The position numbers and the translations under genes are program-made. Of a stretch of 64,000 nucleotides of DNA, positions 1 to 7,879 are shown piece by piece. Positions within the stretch are counted from its first letter, which is position 1. Every line of letters begins with the position of its first letter. The notes under the pieces were generated by a model. The model did not search any database, had not been told where the DNA came from, and saw only the letters and a list, made by a program, of their open reading frames with translations. Origin of the DNA: Streptomyces halobius (lineage in GTDB: Bacteria > Actinomycetota > Actinomycetes > Streptomycetales > Streptomycetaceae); assembly GCF_023277745.1 (NCBI RefSeq), contig NZ_CP086322.1, positions 2,480,001-2,544,000 on the forward strand. The letters are read 5' to 3'.

Positions 1-584
1 CGCTCCGGCGGCAGGCTCTCGGGGATCGAGGTGACCATCACGACCAGCGTCGCCAGGCCGATCAGCGCGGTCACCACGAACGGCGCGCGCCAGGAGACGT
101 ACGTGGTCAGATAGCCGCCGACCAGCGGGGCGACGGACGGGGAGACACCCACGATCGGCATGACCGTGGCGAACATCCGGGCCGCGTCCTTCTCCTCGTA
201 CAGGTCGCTGATCACGGCCCGGCCGAGCACCATGCCCGAGCCGGCGCCCAGCGCCTGGAGGAGCCGGCCGGCGCCGAACACCTCGACCGTGGGCGCCACC
301 GCGCACACCAGGGAGGCCAGGACGAACAGGCCGAGCCCGGAGACGATGACGCGCTTGCGCCCGTACGCGTCCGAGATCGGCCCGTAGACCGCCTGCGAGA
401 CCGCGATGCCGATCATGAACGCGCTGAACGTCCACTGCACGGACGCGACCGGGGTGGCAAAGGCGTGCGCGGTGGCCGGCACGCCCGGCAGGTTGATGTC
501 GGAGGCGAACAGGCCAGCGGCGTTCAGCGAGCACAGGACGGCGAGCAACAGCGCGTAGGGCGTGCGTGTTGAGGCGGTCTTCAT
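1..584 (-). CDS. MFS drug transporter, Bcr/CflA type (3' end outside the window)
   Basis: This is the N-terminal part of a 12-TM major facilitator exporter of the Bcr/CflA drug-resistance type; the C-terminal half lies off the left edge. It starts at ATG 584 with a hydrophobic first helix. The loop after TM2 reads PISDAYGRKRVIVSG, matching the MFS motif A (G-x-x-x-D-x-x-G-R-R/K). The next helices carry the G/A-rich pattern RLLQALGAGSGMVLGRAVISD, normal for this subfamily. It lies 44 bp downstream of the FAD oxidoreductase gene on the same strand, so it is probably the last or near-last gene of that operon and could move the substrate or product of that pathway. The substrate cannot be told from sequence. 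Confidence 0.85.
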   Translation of the reverse strand, partial: MKTASTRTPYALLLAVLCSLNAAGLFASDINLPGVPATAHAFATPVASVQWTFSAFMIGIAVSQAVYGPISDAYGRKRVIVSGLGLFVLASLVCAVAPTVEVFGAGRLLQALGAGSGMVLGRAVISDLYEEKDAARMFATVMPIVGVSPSVAPLVGGYLTTYVSWRAPFVVTALIGLATLVVMVTSIPESLPPE

Positions 585-628
585 GACAACTGGCAACTTC
601 CTTGATCAAGAGTGGGTCGGCGGTGGAC

Positions 629-2068
629 TCACCCGGCGGGCACCGGCGCCCGGGCGATCTCCGCCCCGGCCAGCCGGCCGAACGTCAGCGCGCGCAGCAC
701 CGAAGTGGCCCCCGGATAGCGGCTGTAGTAGAGCCCCGCGGTCTCGCCGATGGCGTACAGGCCGTCGATGGGCTCGCCCTGCTCGGTCAGCACCCGCGAC
801 CGGGCGTCGGTGCGCAGTCCGCCGAAGGTGAAGGTGATGGCACAGTGCACCGGCCAGGCCATGTACGGACCGGTGTCCAGCTCCACGGCCCAGTTGGACT
901 TCGGCGGCACCAGGCCGACGGTGTGCTTGCCGTCCCGTCGCGTCGGATCGTAGGGAGCGGGCCGGCAGGCGTCGTTGAACCGGTCCACGGTCCAGCTCAG
1001 CTCATCGGGCGCGATGTCCAGCTTGCGGGCCAGTTCGTCGACGCTCGGCGCGGTGATCGGCTCCTTGTCGGTCAGCAGCGACCGCTCGTGCCCCCCGATC
1101 CGCAGCAGCTTGGCGTCGCAGATCAGATACGCGGACTGCCGGGCCTCCCGCCAGATGCGGTAGGCGACTTCCTCGAAGGTGTTGTCGGGGGTGTCCGCCC
1201 CCTCGTCCAGGAAGCGCCGCCCGTCCGCGTTGACCAGGATCCCGTACGGGTAGGCCATGACGAGCGCCTCGGCCTGGTGGCTGCGCGGGTCGACGGGCTC
1301 GCCGTGGAAGCGGTCGTACTGTCCGCTGCGGGCGGCGCCCACCGCCACCGCCATCTCGATGCCCTCGCCCTTGTTGTTCTTGCCGCCAGGCGCGATGGTC
1401 CGCAACTCGCCGCCGGTGGGACCGACATGACGCTCCAGCAGTTGCGGACTGCCCTGGAATCCGCCGCATGCGAGGACGACCCGCCGGGCGGCGATATGCC
1501 GCGGCTTGCCGCCCTCCTGCACATGGACGCCATTGACCGCGCCGACAGCATCCGTGCTCAACGACGTGGCCCGCACCCCGTACGCGATCGCACCGCCCAG
1601 CCTCTCCAGGGACTTGGCGAGCTTGTCCACAAGACTGGCGCCGCCGCCGGCGGGCATCAGCCGGGGCCCGCGCGCCGTGACGAAGTAGGTCGGCCGGGTC
1701 TCGAATTCCACGCCGTGCCGGTCGGCGAGCCAGCGCACGGTGGGCTCCGCGTTCGCACACAGCGCCGCGACGCAGTCGGGGTCCGACTGCCCCTCGCTCA
1801 GCTCGTGCATCCGGCTCTCGAAGTCGTCCGCCGGCGTGCCGTCCGCGGCGAGCCGGAAGAACGAACCGGTCCAGGTGGTGTTCCCGCCGCGGTTGTAGCG
1901 GCTGGAGCGCTCCAGAACCAGGACCCGGCTGCCCGGGGCGTTCTCGGCGAAACTGACCGCAGTCGCCAGCCCGCCCGCACCGCATCCCACGACCAGCAGA
2001 TCCAAGGGACCGGCGGCATCGGCCGCGGCGTCGGAAGGCGGTACGGCGGGGGCAGGCACACTGCTCAC
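629..2068 (-). CDS. FAD-dependent oxidoreductase, fumarate reductase/tricarballylate dehydrogenase-like flavoprotein
   Basis: A soluble flavoprotein of 479 residues in the succinate dehydrogenase/fumarate reductase flavoprotein superfamily. An FAD-binding Rossmann motif near residue 27 reads VVGCGAGGLATAVSFAE, and a GGNTTWTG segment near residue 60 corresponds to the substrate/FAD contact region of tricarballylate dehydrogenase-like enzymes. The C-terminus has the FAD-closing pattern GLYAIGETAGLYYSRYPGA. Start GTG 2068 has an AGGAG about 12 bases upstream; a second in-frame GTG lies three codons later. It sits between a tautomerase gene (89 bp upstream) and a transporter (44 bp downstream), so I infer a small catabolic operon that oxidises a carboxylate or ketosteroid-like substrate. 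The exact substrate is unknown; a 3-ketosteroid dehydrogenase-like role is the main alternative. Confidence 0.85.
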   Translation of the reverse strand: MSSVPAPAVPPSDAAADAAGPLDLLVVGCGAGGLATAVSFAENAPGSRVLVLERSSRYNRGGNTTWTGSFFRLAADGTPADDFESRMHELSEGQSDPDCVAALCANAEPTVRWLADRHGVEFETRPTYFVTARGPRLMPAGGGASLVDKLAKSLERLGGAIAYGVRATSLSTDAVGAVNGVHVQEGGKPRHIAARRVVLACGGFQGSPQLLERHVGPTGGELRTIAPGGKNNKGEGIEMAVAVGAARSGQYDRFHGEPVDPRSHQAEALVMAYPYGILVNADGRRFLDEGADTPDNTFEEVAYRIWREARQSAYLICDAKLLRIGGHERSLLTDKEPITAPSVDELARKLDIAPDELSWTVDRFNDACRPAPYDPTRRDGKHTVGLVPPKSNWAVELDTGPYMAWPVHCAITFTFGGLRTDARSRVLTEQGEPIDGLYAIGETAGLYYSRYPGATSVLRALTFGRLAGAEIARAPVPAG

Positions 2069-2157
2069 GGCGGATCGTCAACTCCTGTTCTGATGCGGAG
2101 GGGCGGGTGGGAACGGGGGGCCCGTGAGCCCTCCGGTTAACGGACCGCCCTAGGAGG

Positions 2158-2355
2158 TCAGCGCTTGGCGGCGCGGGCGGCGAGCGTTTCGCCGCCGATC
2201 GACCAGCTGTCGGTGCCGATCTCCTGCACGGTCACCCACACGCTCTCCGGCTTGCCTCCGGTGGCCTTCACATACGCGTCGGTCAGCTCACGGACCAGCT
2301 CGGCCTTCTGCTCGGCGGTCTTGCCGGGGGTCTGCTGGACGTGGATGAGAGGCAT
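2158..2355 (-). CDS. 4-oxalocrotonate tautomerase family enzyme
   Basis: A 65-residue protein of the 4-oxalocrotonate tautomerase family, which uses the N-terminal proline as a general base to ketonise enols. The start MPLIHVQQTPGKTAEQ has the required Pro directly after Met. The family pattern of a helix rich in K/E followed by the strand SVWVTVQEI is intact, and the length is the usual 60-70 residues. A GGAGA lies about 5 bases before the ATG. It is the first gene of the apparent operon with the FAD oxidoreductase and the MFS carrier, supporting a role in degrading a ring-cleavage or dicarboxylate intermediate. Confidence 0.9.
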   Translation of the reverse strand: MPLIHVQQTPGKTAEQKAELVRELTDAYVKATGGKPESVWVTVQEIGTDSWSIGGETLAARAAKR

Positions 2356-2484
2356 GACGTTCTCCGTGGGGTAGAGGTGGAACTGATGACGTACGGTCCC
2401 GGGCCGCCAGGGCCGGGGAACCGCCGTGGATCAAGTCCAGCACCGGGCCGCAGGCCGTCCAAGACGCAATCCGCTCTGGCAACG

Positions 2485-2499
2485 ATCACGAATCGTGAT
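2485..2499. promoter_or_regulatory. Candidate operator: 15-bp palindrome upstream of the tautomerase operon
   Basis: ATCACGA and TCGTGAT flank a single central A, giving a perfect 7+1+7 inverted repeat about 130 bp upstream of the tautomerase start, in the 197-bp gap behind the upstream MFS gene. The size and symmetry fit a GntR/TetR/MarR-type dimer site. No regulator of these families is encoded beside it, so the binding protein is unknown. Confidence 0.4.
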
Positions 2500-2552
2500 A
2501 CGTCCGGGGCCGCAGCCGCCCGGCATCGCCCCCTCCGCGCCCTCCACCCCGC

Positions 2553-3779
2553 TCAGATCCTGCGCACCGCGATCAGTGCCGCCAGCCCCATCGAGGCGAG
2601 GCACACCACGACCACGCCCGTCCATCCGGCGCCGTGGTACGCGGAGGCGGCCAGCGTGCCGCCGATGCTGTTGCCGATGTAGTAGATCGTCAGGTAGACG
2701 GCGGACGCCTGGGCACGGCCCGTCGCCGCGTTGCTGCTCACCGAGCTGGACGCGATCACATGGCCGGTGAAGAAGCCGACGGTGACCAGGACCAGACCGG
2801 CCACGATCGCCACGACGCCGTTGACGACGGTCACCACGACCCCCGCCGAGGCCACCGCCATGCCGGCGTACAGCGCCGTCCGACGCCCGAAGCGCTCGGC
2901 GAACCGGCCGATACAGGTCGAGGTCACCGTCCCGACGAGGTAGATCAGGAAGAACGCGCCGATCACCCCCTCGGGCAGGCCGAACGGCGCCGCCGACAGC
3001 CGGTAGCCCAGCACCGTGAACACCGCCCCGAACACCACCATGAACAGCGCACCGAGAAAGTACAGCCGCAGCAGCAGCGGATTACGCAGATGGCCGGAGA
3101 CCGTACGGGCCACCGCGCCGGGATTGACGGGCACGGAACGGAAGTTGGCGGCCCGGGGCACGGTGAGGCGGAAGACCACCGCGCAGCAGAGCGCGATGAC
3201 ACCGAGCACACCGAGCGAGACCCGCCAGTCGCTCCACTGCGCGACCAGGCCCGCCACGAACCGCGAGCTCATCCCGCCGATGCTGTTGCCGGCCAGATAC
3301 AGACCTATCGCCGAGGAGACCGCCTTGGGCGAGACCTCCTCGGCGAGATAGGCCATGGCGGTCGCGGGCAGTCCCGCGAGAGCCACGCCCTGGAGAGCGC
3401 GCAGCGCGACAAAGGCGCCGAGGTCGGTCACGAACGGCAGCGCCAGGCCGATCACGGACGCGGTGAAGACGGACGCCGTCATCACGCGCGTACGCCCGTA
3501 CTTCTCGGACAGCGCGCTCAGCGGCAGCAGCGCGATGGCGATGGCGGCGGTGGTCGCCGAGACCGTGAGGCTGGCCTCGGCCGGGGTGATCCGCAGCTCG
3601 TCGGAGATCTCGGGGAGCAGCCCTTGGGTGACGTACAGCAGCAGGAAGACGGCGACGCCGGCCGCGAAGAGCGCGGTGATGGCGCGGCGGTAGGCCCGGG
3701 TTCCGGGGGCGAGTTCGGCGGTCCCGGCCGTGGCCGAGACGGGAGAGGGGGCACCGGCCCCCGTAGTTGTATCCACCAT
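2553..3779 (-). CDS. MFS transporter (YnfM/arabinose-efflux-like)
   Basis: A complete 12-TM major facilitator of about 408 residues. The frame also allows a GTG start at 3800, but ATG 3779 gives the usual N-terminus (MVDTTTGAGAPSP). After the second helix the loop SALSEKYGRTRVMTAS fits MFS motif A; the mid-protein loop IGRFAERFGRRTALYAG repeats it, as expected for the internal duplication. The LysR-type regulator is transcribed divergently from the other side of a 94-bp gap that holds a perfect palindrome, the classic layout for a LysR regulator controlling its neighbour. The probable role is inner-membrane efflux of a small metabolite; the substrate is unknown. Confidence 0.88.
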   Translation of the reverse strand: MVDTTTGAGAPSPVSATAGTAELAPGTRAYRRAITALFAAGVAVFLLLYVTQGLLPEISDELRITPAEASLTVSATTAAIAIALLPLSALSEKYGRTRVMTASVFTASVIGLALPFVTDLGAFVALRALQGVALAGLPATAMAYLAEEVSPKAVSSAIGLYLAGNSIGGMSSRFVAGLVAQWSDWRVSLGVLGVIALCCAVVFRLTVPRAANFRSVPVNPGAVARTVSGHLRNPLLLRLYFLGALFMVVFGAVFTVLGYRLSAAPFGLPEGVIGAFFLIYLVGTVTSTCIGRFAERFGRRTALYAGMAVASAGVVVTVVNGVVAIVAGLVLVTVGFFTGHVIASSSVSSNAATGRAQASAVYLTIYYIGNSIGGTLAASAYHGAGWTGVVVVCLASMGLAALIAVRRI

Positions 3780-3834
3780 GCGTGCGACGCTAGGCAGCAC
3801 CGATCAATGCGTCCAATGGCGGAACACTGCGATA

Positions 3835-3854
3835 CTGATGCAGATATGCATCAG
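3835..3854. promoter_or_regulatory. Palindrome between the divergent MFS and LysR genes, candidate LysR operator
   Basis: CTGATGCA and TGCATCAG form a perfect 8-bp inverted repeat around GATA. The site lies in the shared intergenic region, 20 bp before the preferred LysR start (GTG 3874) and 55 bp before the MFS start. LysR proteins bind dyads of this kind. The site overlaps a possible upstream ATG (3838), an argument against using that ATG as the start. Confidence 0.55.
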
Positions 3855-3873
3855 CGAAACCAGTGGGGCGATC

Positions 3874-4845
3874 GTGACGCAGCAGGATGAGCAGGACGCG
3901 TACGCCGACGAGCCGGCCGGGTCCCCGATCACGCTGACCCCCGACTCGGCGGCGCTGCTGCTCTCGCCCCGGCTGGCCCAGTTCGTGGCCGTGGCCCGCG
4001 CCCAGCACGTCACCCGCGCCGCCGCCGAACTCGGGGTCCCGCAGCCGACGCTGAGCCGTACCATCGCCCGGCTGGAGGCGGACCTGGGCGTCCAGCTGCT
4101 GTCCCGGCACGGCCGCAGCGTCCGGCTGACCTCCTCGGGCCGCGCCCTCCTCGCCCACGCCGAACGCGCCCTGGCGCACGCCGAACGCGGCGGACGGGCC
4201 GTACAGGAGGACGCCGATCCGGACAGCGGCCGGATCGCCTTCGGCTTCCCGCACACCCTCGGCCCGTCCACCGTGCCCGACCTGCTGCGCGAGTTCAGCG
4301 AGCGCCATCCGCGCATCCGCTTCCAGCTGATGCAGGACTACGGCGCCGCGCTGCTGTCCCGGCTGCGGACCGGCGAGCTGGCTCTCACCCTCATCTCGCC
4401 TCCGCCTGTCGAGCCCGATGTGACCGCCCGCCGGGTGCACCGGCAGCGGCTGCGCCTTGTCGTGCCTGCCGGACACCCGCTGGCCGGGCGCCGGCGGGCC
4501 CGGCTCACGGAGGTCCGCGACGACGCCTTCGTCTCCCTGCCGTCGGGCTACGGCCTGCGGCAGATCACCGACCGGCTGTGCGCCACGGCCGGCTTCATCC
4601 CGCGGATCGCCTTCGAGGGTGAGGAGGTGGAGACCATCCGCGGACTGGTGGCCGCGGGCCTGGGCGTGGCCCTGCTCCCCGCCCCCGCGGTGCCCCGGCC
4701 CGGCGTCGTCGAACTGACCGTCGACGGGCCGGGCGCGGTCCGGGATATCGCCCTGATCTGGATGACCGGACGCCAGGAGCCCCCGCCCGTCAGCGCGTTC
4801 AGGAACTTTCTCCTCGCCCGCCGTGACCGCCTGCTGCGCGACTGA
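3874..4845 (+). CDS. LysR family transcriptional regulator
   Basis: A one-component regulator of about 323 residues from GTG 3874, preceded by a short G-rich stretch; ATG 3838 is in frame but lies inside the palindrome. The N-terminal winged helix-turn-helix is typical: LAQFVAVARAQHVTRAAAEL followed by GVPQPTLSRTIARLEADLGV. The periplasmic-binding-protein-like effector domain follows from about residue 110 to the end. By the usual LysR arrangement it should autoregulate and control the divergent MFS gene. The effector is unknown. Confidence 0.92.
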   Translation: MTQQDEQDAYADEPAGSPITLTPDSAALLLSPRLAQFVAVARAQHVTRAAAELGVPQPTLSRTIARLEADLGVQLLSRHGRSVRLTSSGRALLAHAERALAHAERGGRAVQEDADPDSGRIAFGFPHTLGPSTVPDLLREFSERHPRIRFQLMQDYGAALLSRLRTGELALTLISPPPVEPDVTARRVHRQRLRLVVPAGHPLAGRRRARLTEVRDDAFVSLPSGYGLRQITDRLCATAGFIPRIAFEGEEVETIRGLVAAGLGVALLPAPAVPRPGVVELTVDGPGAVRDIALIWMTGRQEPPPVSAFRNFLLARRDRLLRD

Positions 4846-4858
4846 CGACTCCCCCGCG

Positions 4859-5025
4859 ACCGGCCGCGTCGTCACGCCCGGTCACGTCCGACCACCGGCT
4901 GCGTCGCCACGACCGACTCCGTCCTCGCGGCCGGCTTCGCCCTCGCGGACGACGCCCCCGCGACCGGCTGTGTCGTCACGCCCGGCATCGCCCCCGCAAC
5001 CGGCTGCGTCCTGACGCCCGGCTCC
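4859..5025. repeat. Degenerate direct repeats encoding the DUF817 protein tail
   Basis: Three imperfect copies of a unit of about 29 bp (ACCGGCYGYGTCGTCACGCC-like) begin near 4859, 4963 and 4997, with shorter related pieces between. On the minus strand they encode the charged Gly/Asp/Arg tail of the DUF817 gene. The first copy straddles its stop codon. Confidence 0.55.
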
Positions 5026-5832
5026 GTCCTCGCGGACGACTCCGTCCCCACGAGCCGCTTCACACTCACGGCCGCCTCGCCGACGGGTCGCCGCCACCAT
5101 CACAACGGTGACACTGATCAGAAGCGCCCAGGCGCCGAATTTGTCCGGGCCGACCGGCTGCCAGCCGTCGAGCTGGTACGGATAGCGCCAGGCACCCAGG
5201 TAGGTGGCGATGTTCTCGGCCAGCCACAGGAAGAATCCGATCAGCGCGAAGGAGAGCGCCAGCGGCATGCGGTGGCGCGCCTTGCCCACGCTGAACCGCA
5301 CCGACGTACCGGCGGTGACCGCGACGAGCAGCGCCGCGAGGGGCCAGCGCACATCGGGCAGCCAGTGGTGGCTGAAGAAGTTCACATAGATCGCCGCGGC
5401 AACCACGGCGGTGGACCGGGGGCGGTAACGGACGAGTTCCAGGTCCAGCAGCCGCCAGGCGCGGCAGACATAGCTGCCCACCGCGGCGTAGAGAAATCCC
5501 CCGTACAAAGGCACGCCCGCGACCTTGAACAGCGCGGGCTCCGGATAGCTCCACGAGCCGAGCGAGACCTTCACCAGCTCGAAGGCCAGCCCGATCGCAT
5601 GGCACCCGGCGATGACCATGACGTCCCGCCCGGACTCCCACCCACGCAGCCGGAACACCAGCGTGAGCAGAAGACCGTAGACGAGCAACAGGTCATACCT
5701 GGCGACCGGCAACCGTGGCGCCAGAGTGGACAGCGCGACCCCCGACAGCAGCGCCACGGCGAACGCGCAGCTGCGTGCCTGGAGCCGGGTGAAGAGCAGG
5801 AGCTGCTGTACGGGGGCCACCATCGCGTACAT
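4882..5832 (-). CDS. DUF817 (YoaT-like) integral membrane protein with repeat-derived tail
   Basis: A polytopic membrane protein of 316 residues. About eight hydrophobic segments fill residues 10-250, and conserved-looking polar patches (SWSYPEPALFKVAGVPLYGGF; YVNFFSHHWLPDVRW; LAENIATYLGAWRYPYQLDGW) match the DUF817/YoaT family, whose function is not known. The membrane part ends near residue 250. It is followed by about 65 hydrophilic residues made of units such as REDGAGRQDAAG and GRDDTAGRGG, not expected in the family, encoded by degenerate DNA repeats. It is convergent with the LysR gene, 36 bp away. The start could also be the Met three codons later. The tail is probably a recent repeat expansion that moved the stop codon. 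Confidence 0.82.
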   Translation of the reverse strand: MYAMVAPVQQLLLFTRLQARSCAFAVALLSGVALSTLAPRLPVARYDLLLVYGLLLTLVFRLRGWESGRDVMVIAGCHAIGLAFELVKVSLGSWSYPEPALFKVAGVPLYGGFLYAAVGSYVCRAWRLLDLELVRYRPRSTAVVAAAIYVNFFSHHWLPDVRWPLAALLVAVTAGTSVRFSVGKARHRMPLALSFALIGFFLWLAENIATYLGAWRYPYQLDGWQPVGPDKFGAWALLISVTVVMVAATRRRGGRECEAARGDGVVREDGAGRQDAAGCGGDAGRDDTAGRGGVVREGEAGREDGVGRGDAAGGRT

Positions 5833-5927
5833 AACACCAGAGACGTCATTGTGACTGCTGTGGTTCCCGAGGCCGCTGTGACTTCAGAGGCTCCGGAGCC
5901 ACCGCCGACCACCGGGTGCCCACGCGA

Positions 5928-7226
5928 TTACGCGAGGGCGAAATAGCGGAGCCAGATCCACCCTGCCGAGATCACGACCGTCACGGCGGTGACGATGAGG
6001 CCGTATTTGGTGAACTCCCAGAAGGTGATGCGCTGGCGGTTGCGTTCGGCGATGCCCAGGACGACGACGTTGGCGGAGGCGCCGATGGCGGTGGCGTTGC
6101 CGCCGAGGTCGGCACCCAGGGCGAGGGCCCACCACATGACGTGGTCGGGTGCGCCGCCCATCTGGTTCACCAGGTCATGGGTGATGGGGCCCATGGTGGC
6201 GACATAGGGGATGTTGTCCACGATGCCGGACAGCGCGGCGGAGGCGCCGAGCAGGACCATGGAGCCGCCCGCCTCGTTGCCGCCGATCGCGTCCGCCAGG
6301 GCGTTGGAGACCTCCTTGATGACACCGGTGTGGATCAGGCCGCCGATCATGACGAACAGCCCGGCGAAGAAGGCGAGGGTGGGCCACTCGACCTCCTTGA
6401 GCACATCGCCGGTCTCGACCTTGGAGACGGCGACGAGCAGTCCGGAACCCAGGAGCGCGACGACGCTGGGCTCGAAGTGCAGCACAGGGTGCAACACAAA
6501 ACCGGCCACGACGAGGGTGAGCACGATCAGCCCCTGGATCAGCAGCCGCGGATGCTTGATGGCCTCGCGCTCGTCGAGCTCCATGATCTCGGCGGCGCGT
6601 TCCTCGTCGTAGACGAAGGTCTTGCGGAACAGGAACCGGCACATGGCGATCAGGACGACTATCAGGATCGCGCTCAGGGGGGCGAGGTGGATGAGGAAGT
6701 CGTTGAAGGTCAGCCCGGCGCGGCTCGCGATGATGATGTTGGGCGGGTCACCGACGAGGGTGGCGGTACCACCGATGTTGGAGGCCAGCACCTCCGCGAT
6801 CAGGAACGGCGCGGAGGGCAGCCCGAGCCGCTCACAGACCAGCAGCGTGACGGGAGCGATCAGCAACACCGTGGTGACGTTGTCGAGCAGGGCCGAGGCG
6901 ACCGCCGTGATCACCATCAGCATGGCCATCACACGGAACGGTTTCGCCCGCGCTCTCTTCACGGCCCAGATCGCCAGATACTCGAACAGGCCGGTTTTCT
7001 TGAGCACGCCGACGATCATCATCATGCCCATCAGCAGGAAGATGACGTTCCAGTCGACGCCGGATTCCTCGGAGTAGAAGGCGGAGACGTCATCGGTCGC
7101 ACCGATGGCGAGCATCAGGCCGGCGCCGCCCAGTGCGGCGGCCACCCGATGGATCTTCTCGCTGATGATCAGGGCGTAAGTGCAGATGAAGACGGCAATC
7201 GCCGCCCAGCTGTGCCAGTCGTTCAT
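5928..7226 (-). CDS. ArsB/NhaD-type ion transporter (SLC13/ion transporter superfamily)
   Basis: A 432-residue inner-membrane carrier with 11-12 predicted TM segments. The pattern ASNIGGTATLVGDPPNIIIA in the middle and GADLGGNATAIGASANVVVLG near the C-terminus are the paired re-entrant motifs of the ArsB/NhaD ion transporter superfamily. NhaD-type Na+/H+ antiport is more likely than arsenite export, because no ars genes are nearby and the surroundings are rich in cation transporters. It follows a two-CBS-domain gene by 21 bp, so the two are probably one transcript. An SD-like GGGGAG lies just before the ATG. Confidence 0.87.
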   Translation of the reverse strand: MNDWHSWAAIAVFICTYALIISEKIHRVAAALGGAGLMLAIGATDDVSAFYSEESGVDWNVIFLLMGMMMIVGVLKKTGLFEYLAIWAVKRARAKPFRVMAMLMVITAVASALLDNVTTVLLIAPVTLLVCERLGLPSAPFLIAEVLASNIGGTATLVGDPPNIIIASRAGLTFNDFLIHLAPLSAILIVVLIAMCRFLFRKTFVYDEERAAEIMELDEREAIKHPRLLIQGLIVLTLVVAGFVLHPVLHFEPSVVALLGSGLLVAVSKVETGDVLKEVEWPTLAFFAGLFVMIGGLIHTGVIKEVSNALADAIGGNEAGGSMVLLGASAALSGIVDNIPYVATMGPITHDLVNQMGGAPDHVMWWALALGADLGGNATAIGASANVVVLGIAERNRQRITFWEFTKYGLIVTAVTVVISAGWIWLRYFALA

Positions 7227-7247
7227 TGCTCCCCGTTTGTGAGAGGT

Positions 7248-7706
7248 TTATCCAGCGGCTTGCAGTAGTTTGCTGAGCAGATGCGAAGCGGTGATCACAC
7301 CGAGCAGACGGACGCCCTCCTCACGGTCGACCACGGCCACCAGCGGACTACGCGTCTGAGCCATCAGCGCGGCCACCTCCACGGCGGTGTCGTCGGGCGC
7401 GGCGATCGGCGGCGGTGTGGCCGCACGGGGCAGACAGTCCGCCACCCGACGGCCACGCAGGCTCTCACACAGCCGGTCCGCGTGCCGCTCGTCGATGACC
7501 GCGGCCAGGTTGGGATCCTCGATCACATAGCCGGGGACCAGCACCTTGACCAGCTGCGACGCGGGCAGGATCGCCCGCGGTTCGCCCCGCTCGTCCAGGA
7601 CGAGCAGGCCGGGCAGCTTGTGCTCGGCCATCAGCCGGGCGGCTTCTATCGCGTCGCCGTCGAGGCGAACCGACTCGTACTCCTGGGCCAGATTGCATGC
7701 GCGCAC
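7248..7706 (-). CDS. CBS-domain protein paired with the NhaD-like antiporter
   Basis: A soluble protein of about 152 residues consisting of two CBS domains: one around residues 12-60 (ESVRLDGDAIEAARLMAEHK with LPGLLVLDERGEPRAILPAS) and one around 100-150 (APDDTAVEVAALMAQTRSPLVAVVD). CBS pairs bind adenine nucleotides and often gate transporters. I prefer GTG 7706 because GGAAGG lies about 6 bases upstream; an earlier in-frame GTG at 7721 would place that SD inside the gene. It is the first gene of the pair with the antiporter, so I infer that it senses the energy or ionic state for that carrier. Confidence 0.85.
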   Translation of the reverse strand: MRACNLAQEYESVRLDGDAIEAARLMAEHKLPGLLVLDERGEPRAILPASQLVKVLVPGYVIEDPNLAAVIDERHADRLCESLRGRRVADCLPRAATPPPIAAPDDTAVEVAALMAQTRSPLVAVVDREEGVRLLGVITASHLLSKLLQAAG

Positions 7707-7879
7707 GGCAGATCCTTCCACTTGTGCGGGAACGTCACGGCATATTTCTAGCCGCTTTTCCCAGCCACTGGTTCAAGCCGCGCATCAGCCTTCCATCAAC
7801 GTCCGATAAGTCCTTCGGCCACCGGGTGGCCCCGCTCTCGCCCGGCCCGTGGACATGGCCTCTCCGGCCCGCCGCGAGG

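Noticed and set aside
5928..7226. Arsenite pump ArsB
   Set aside because: No arsR, arsC or other arsenic genes nearby; the CBS partner and neighbouring cation carriers favour an NhaD-like antiporter.
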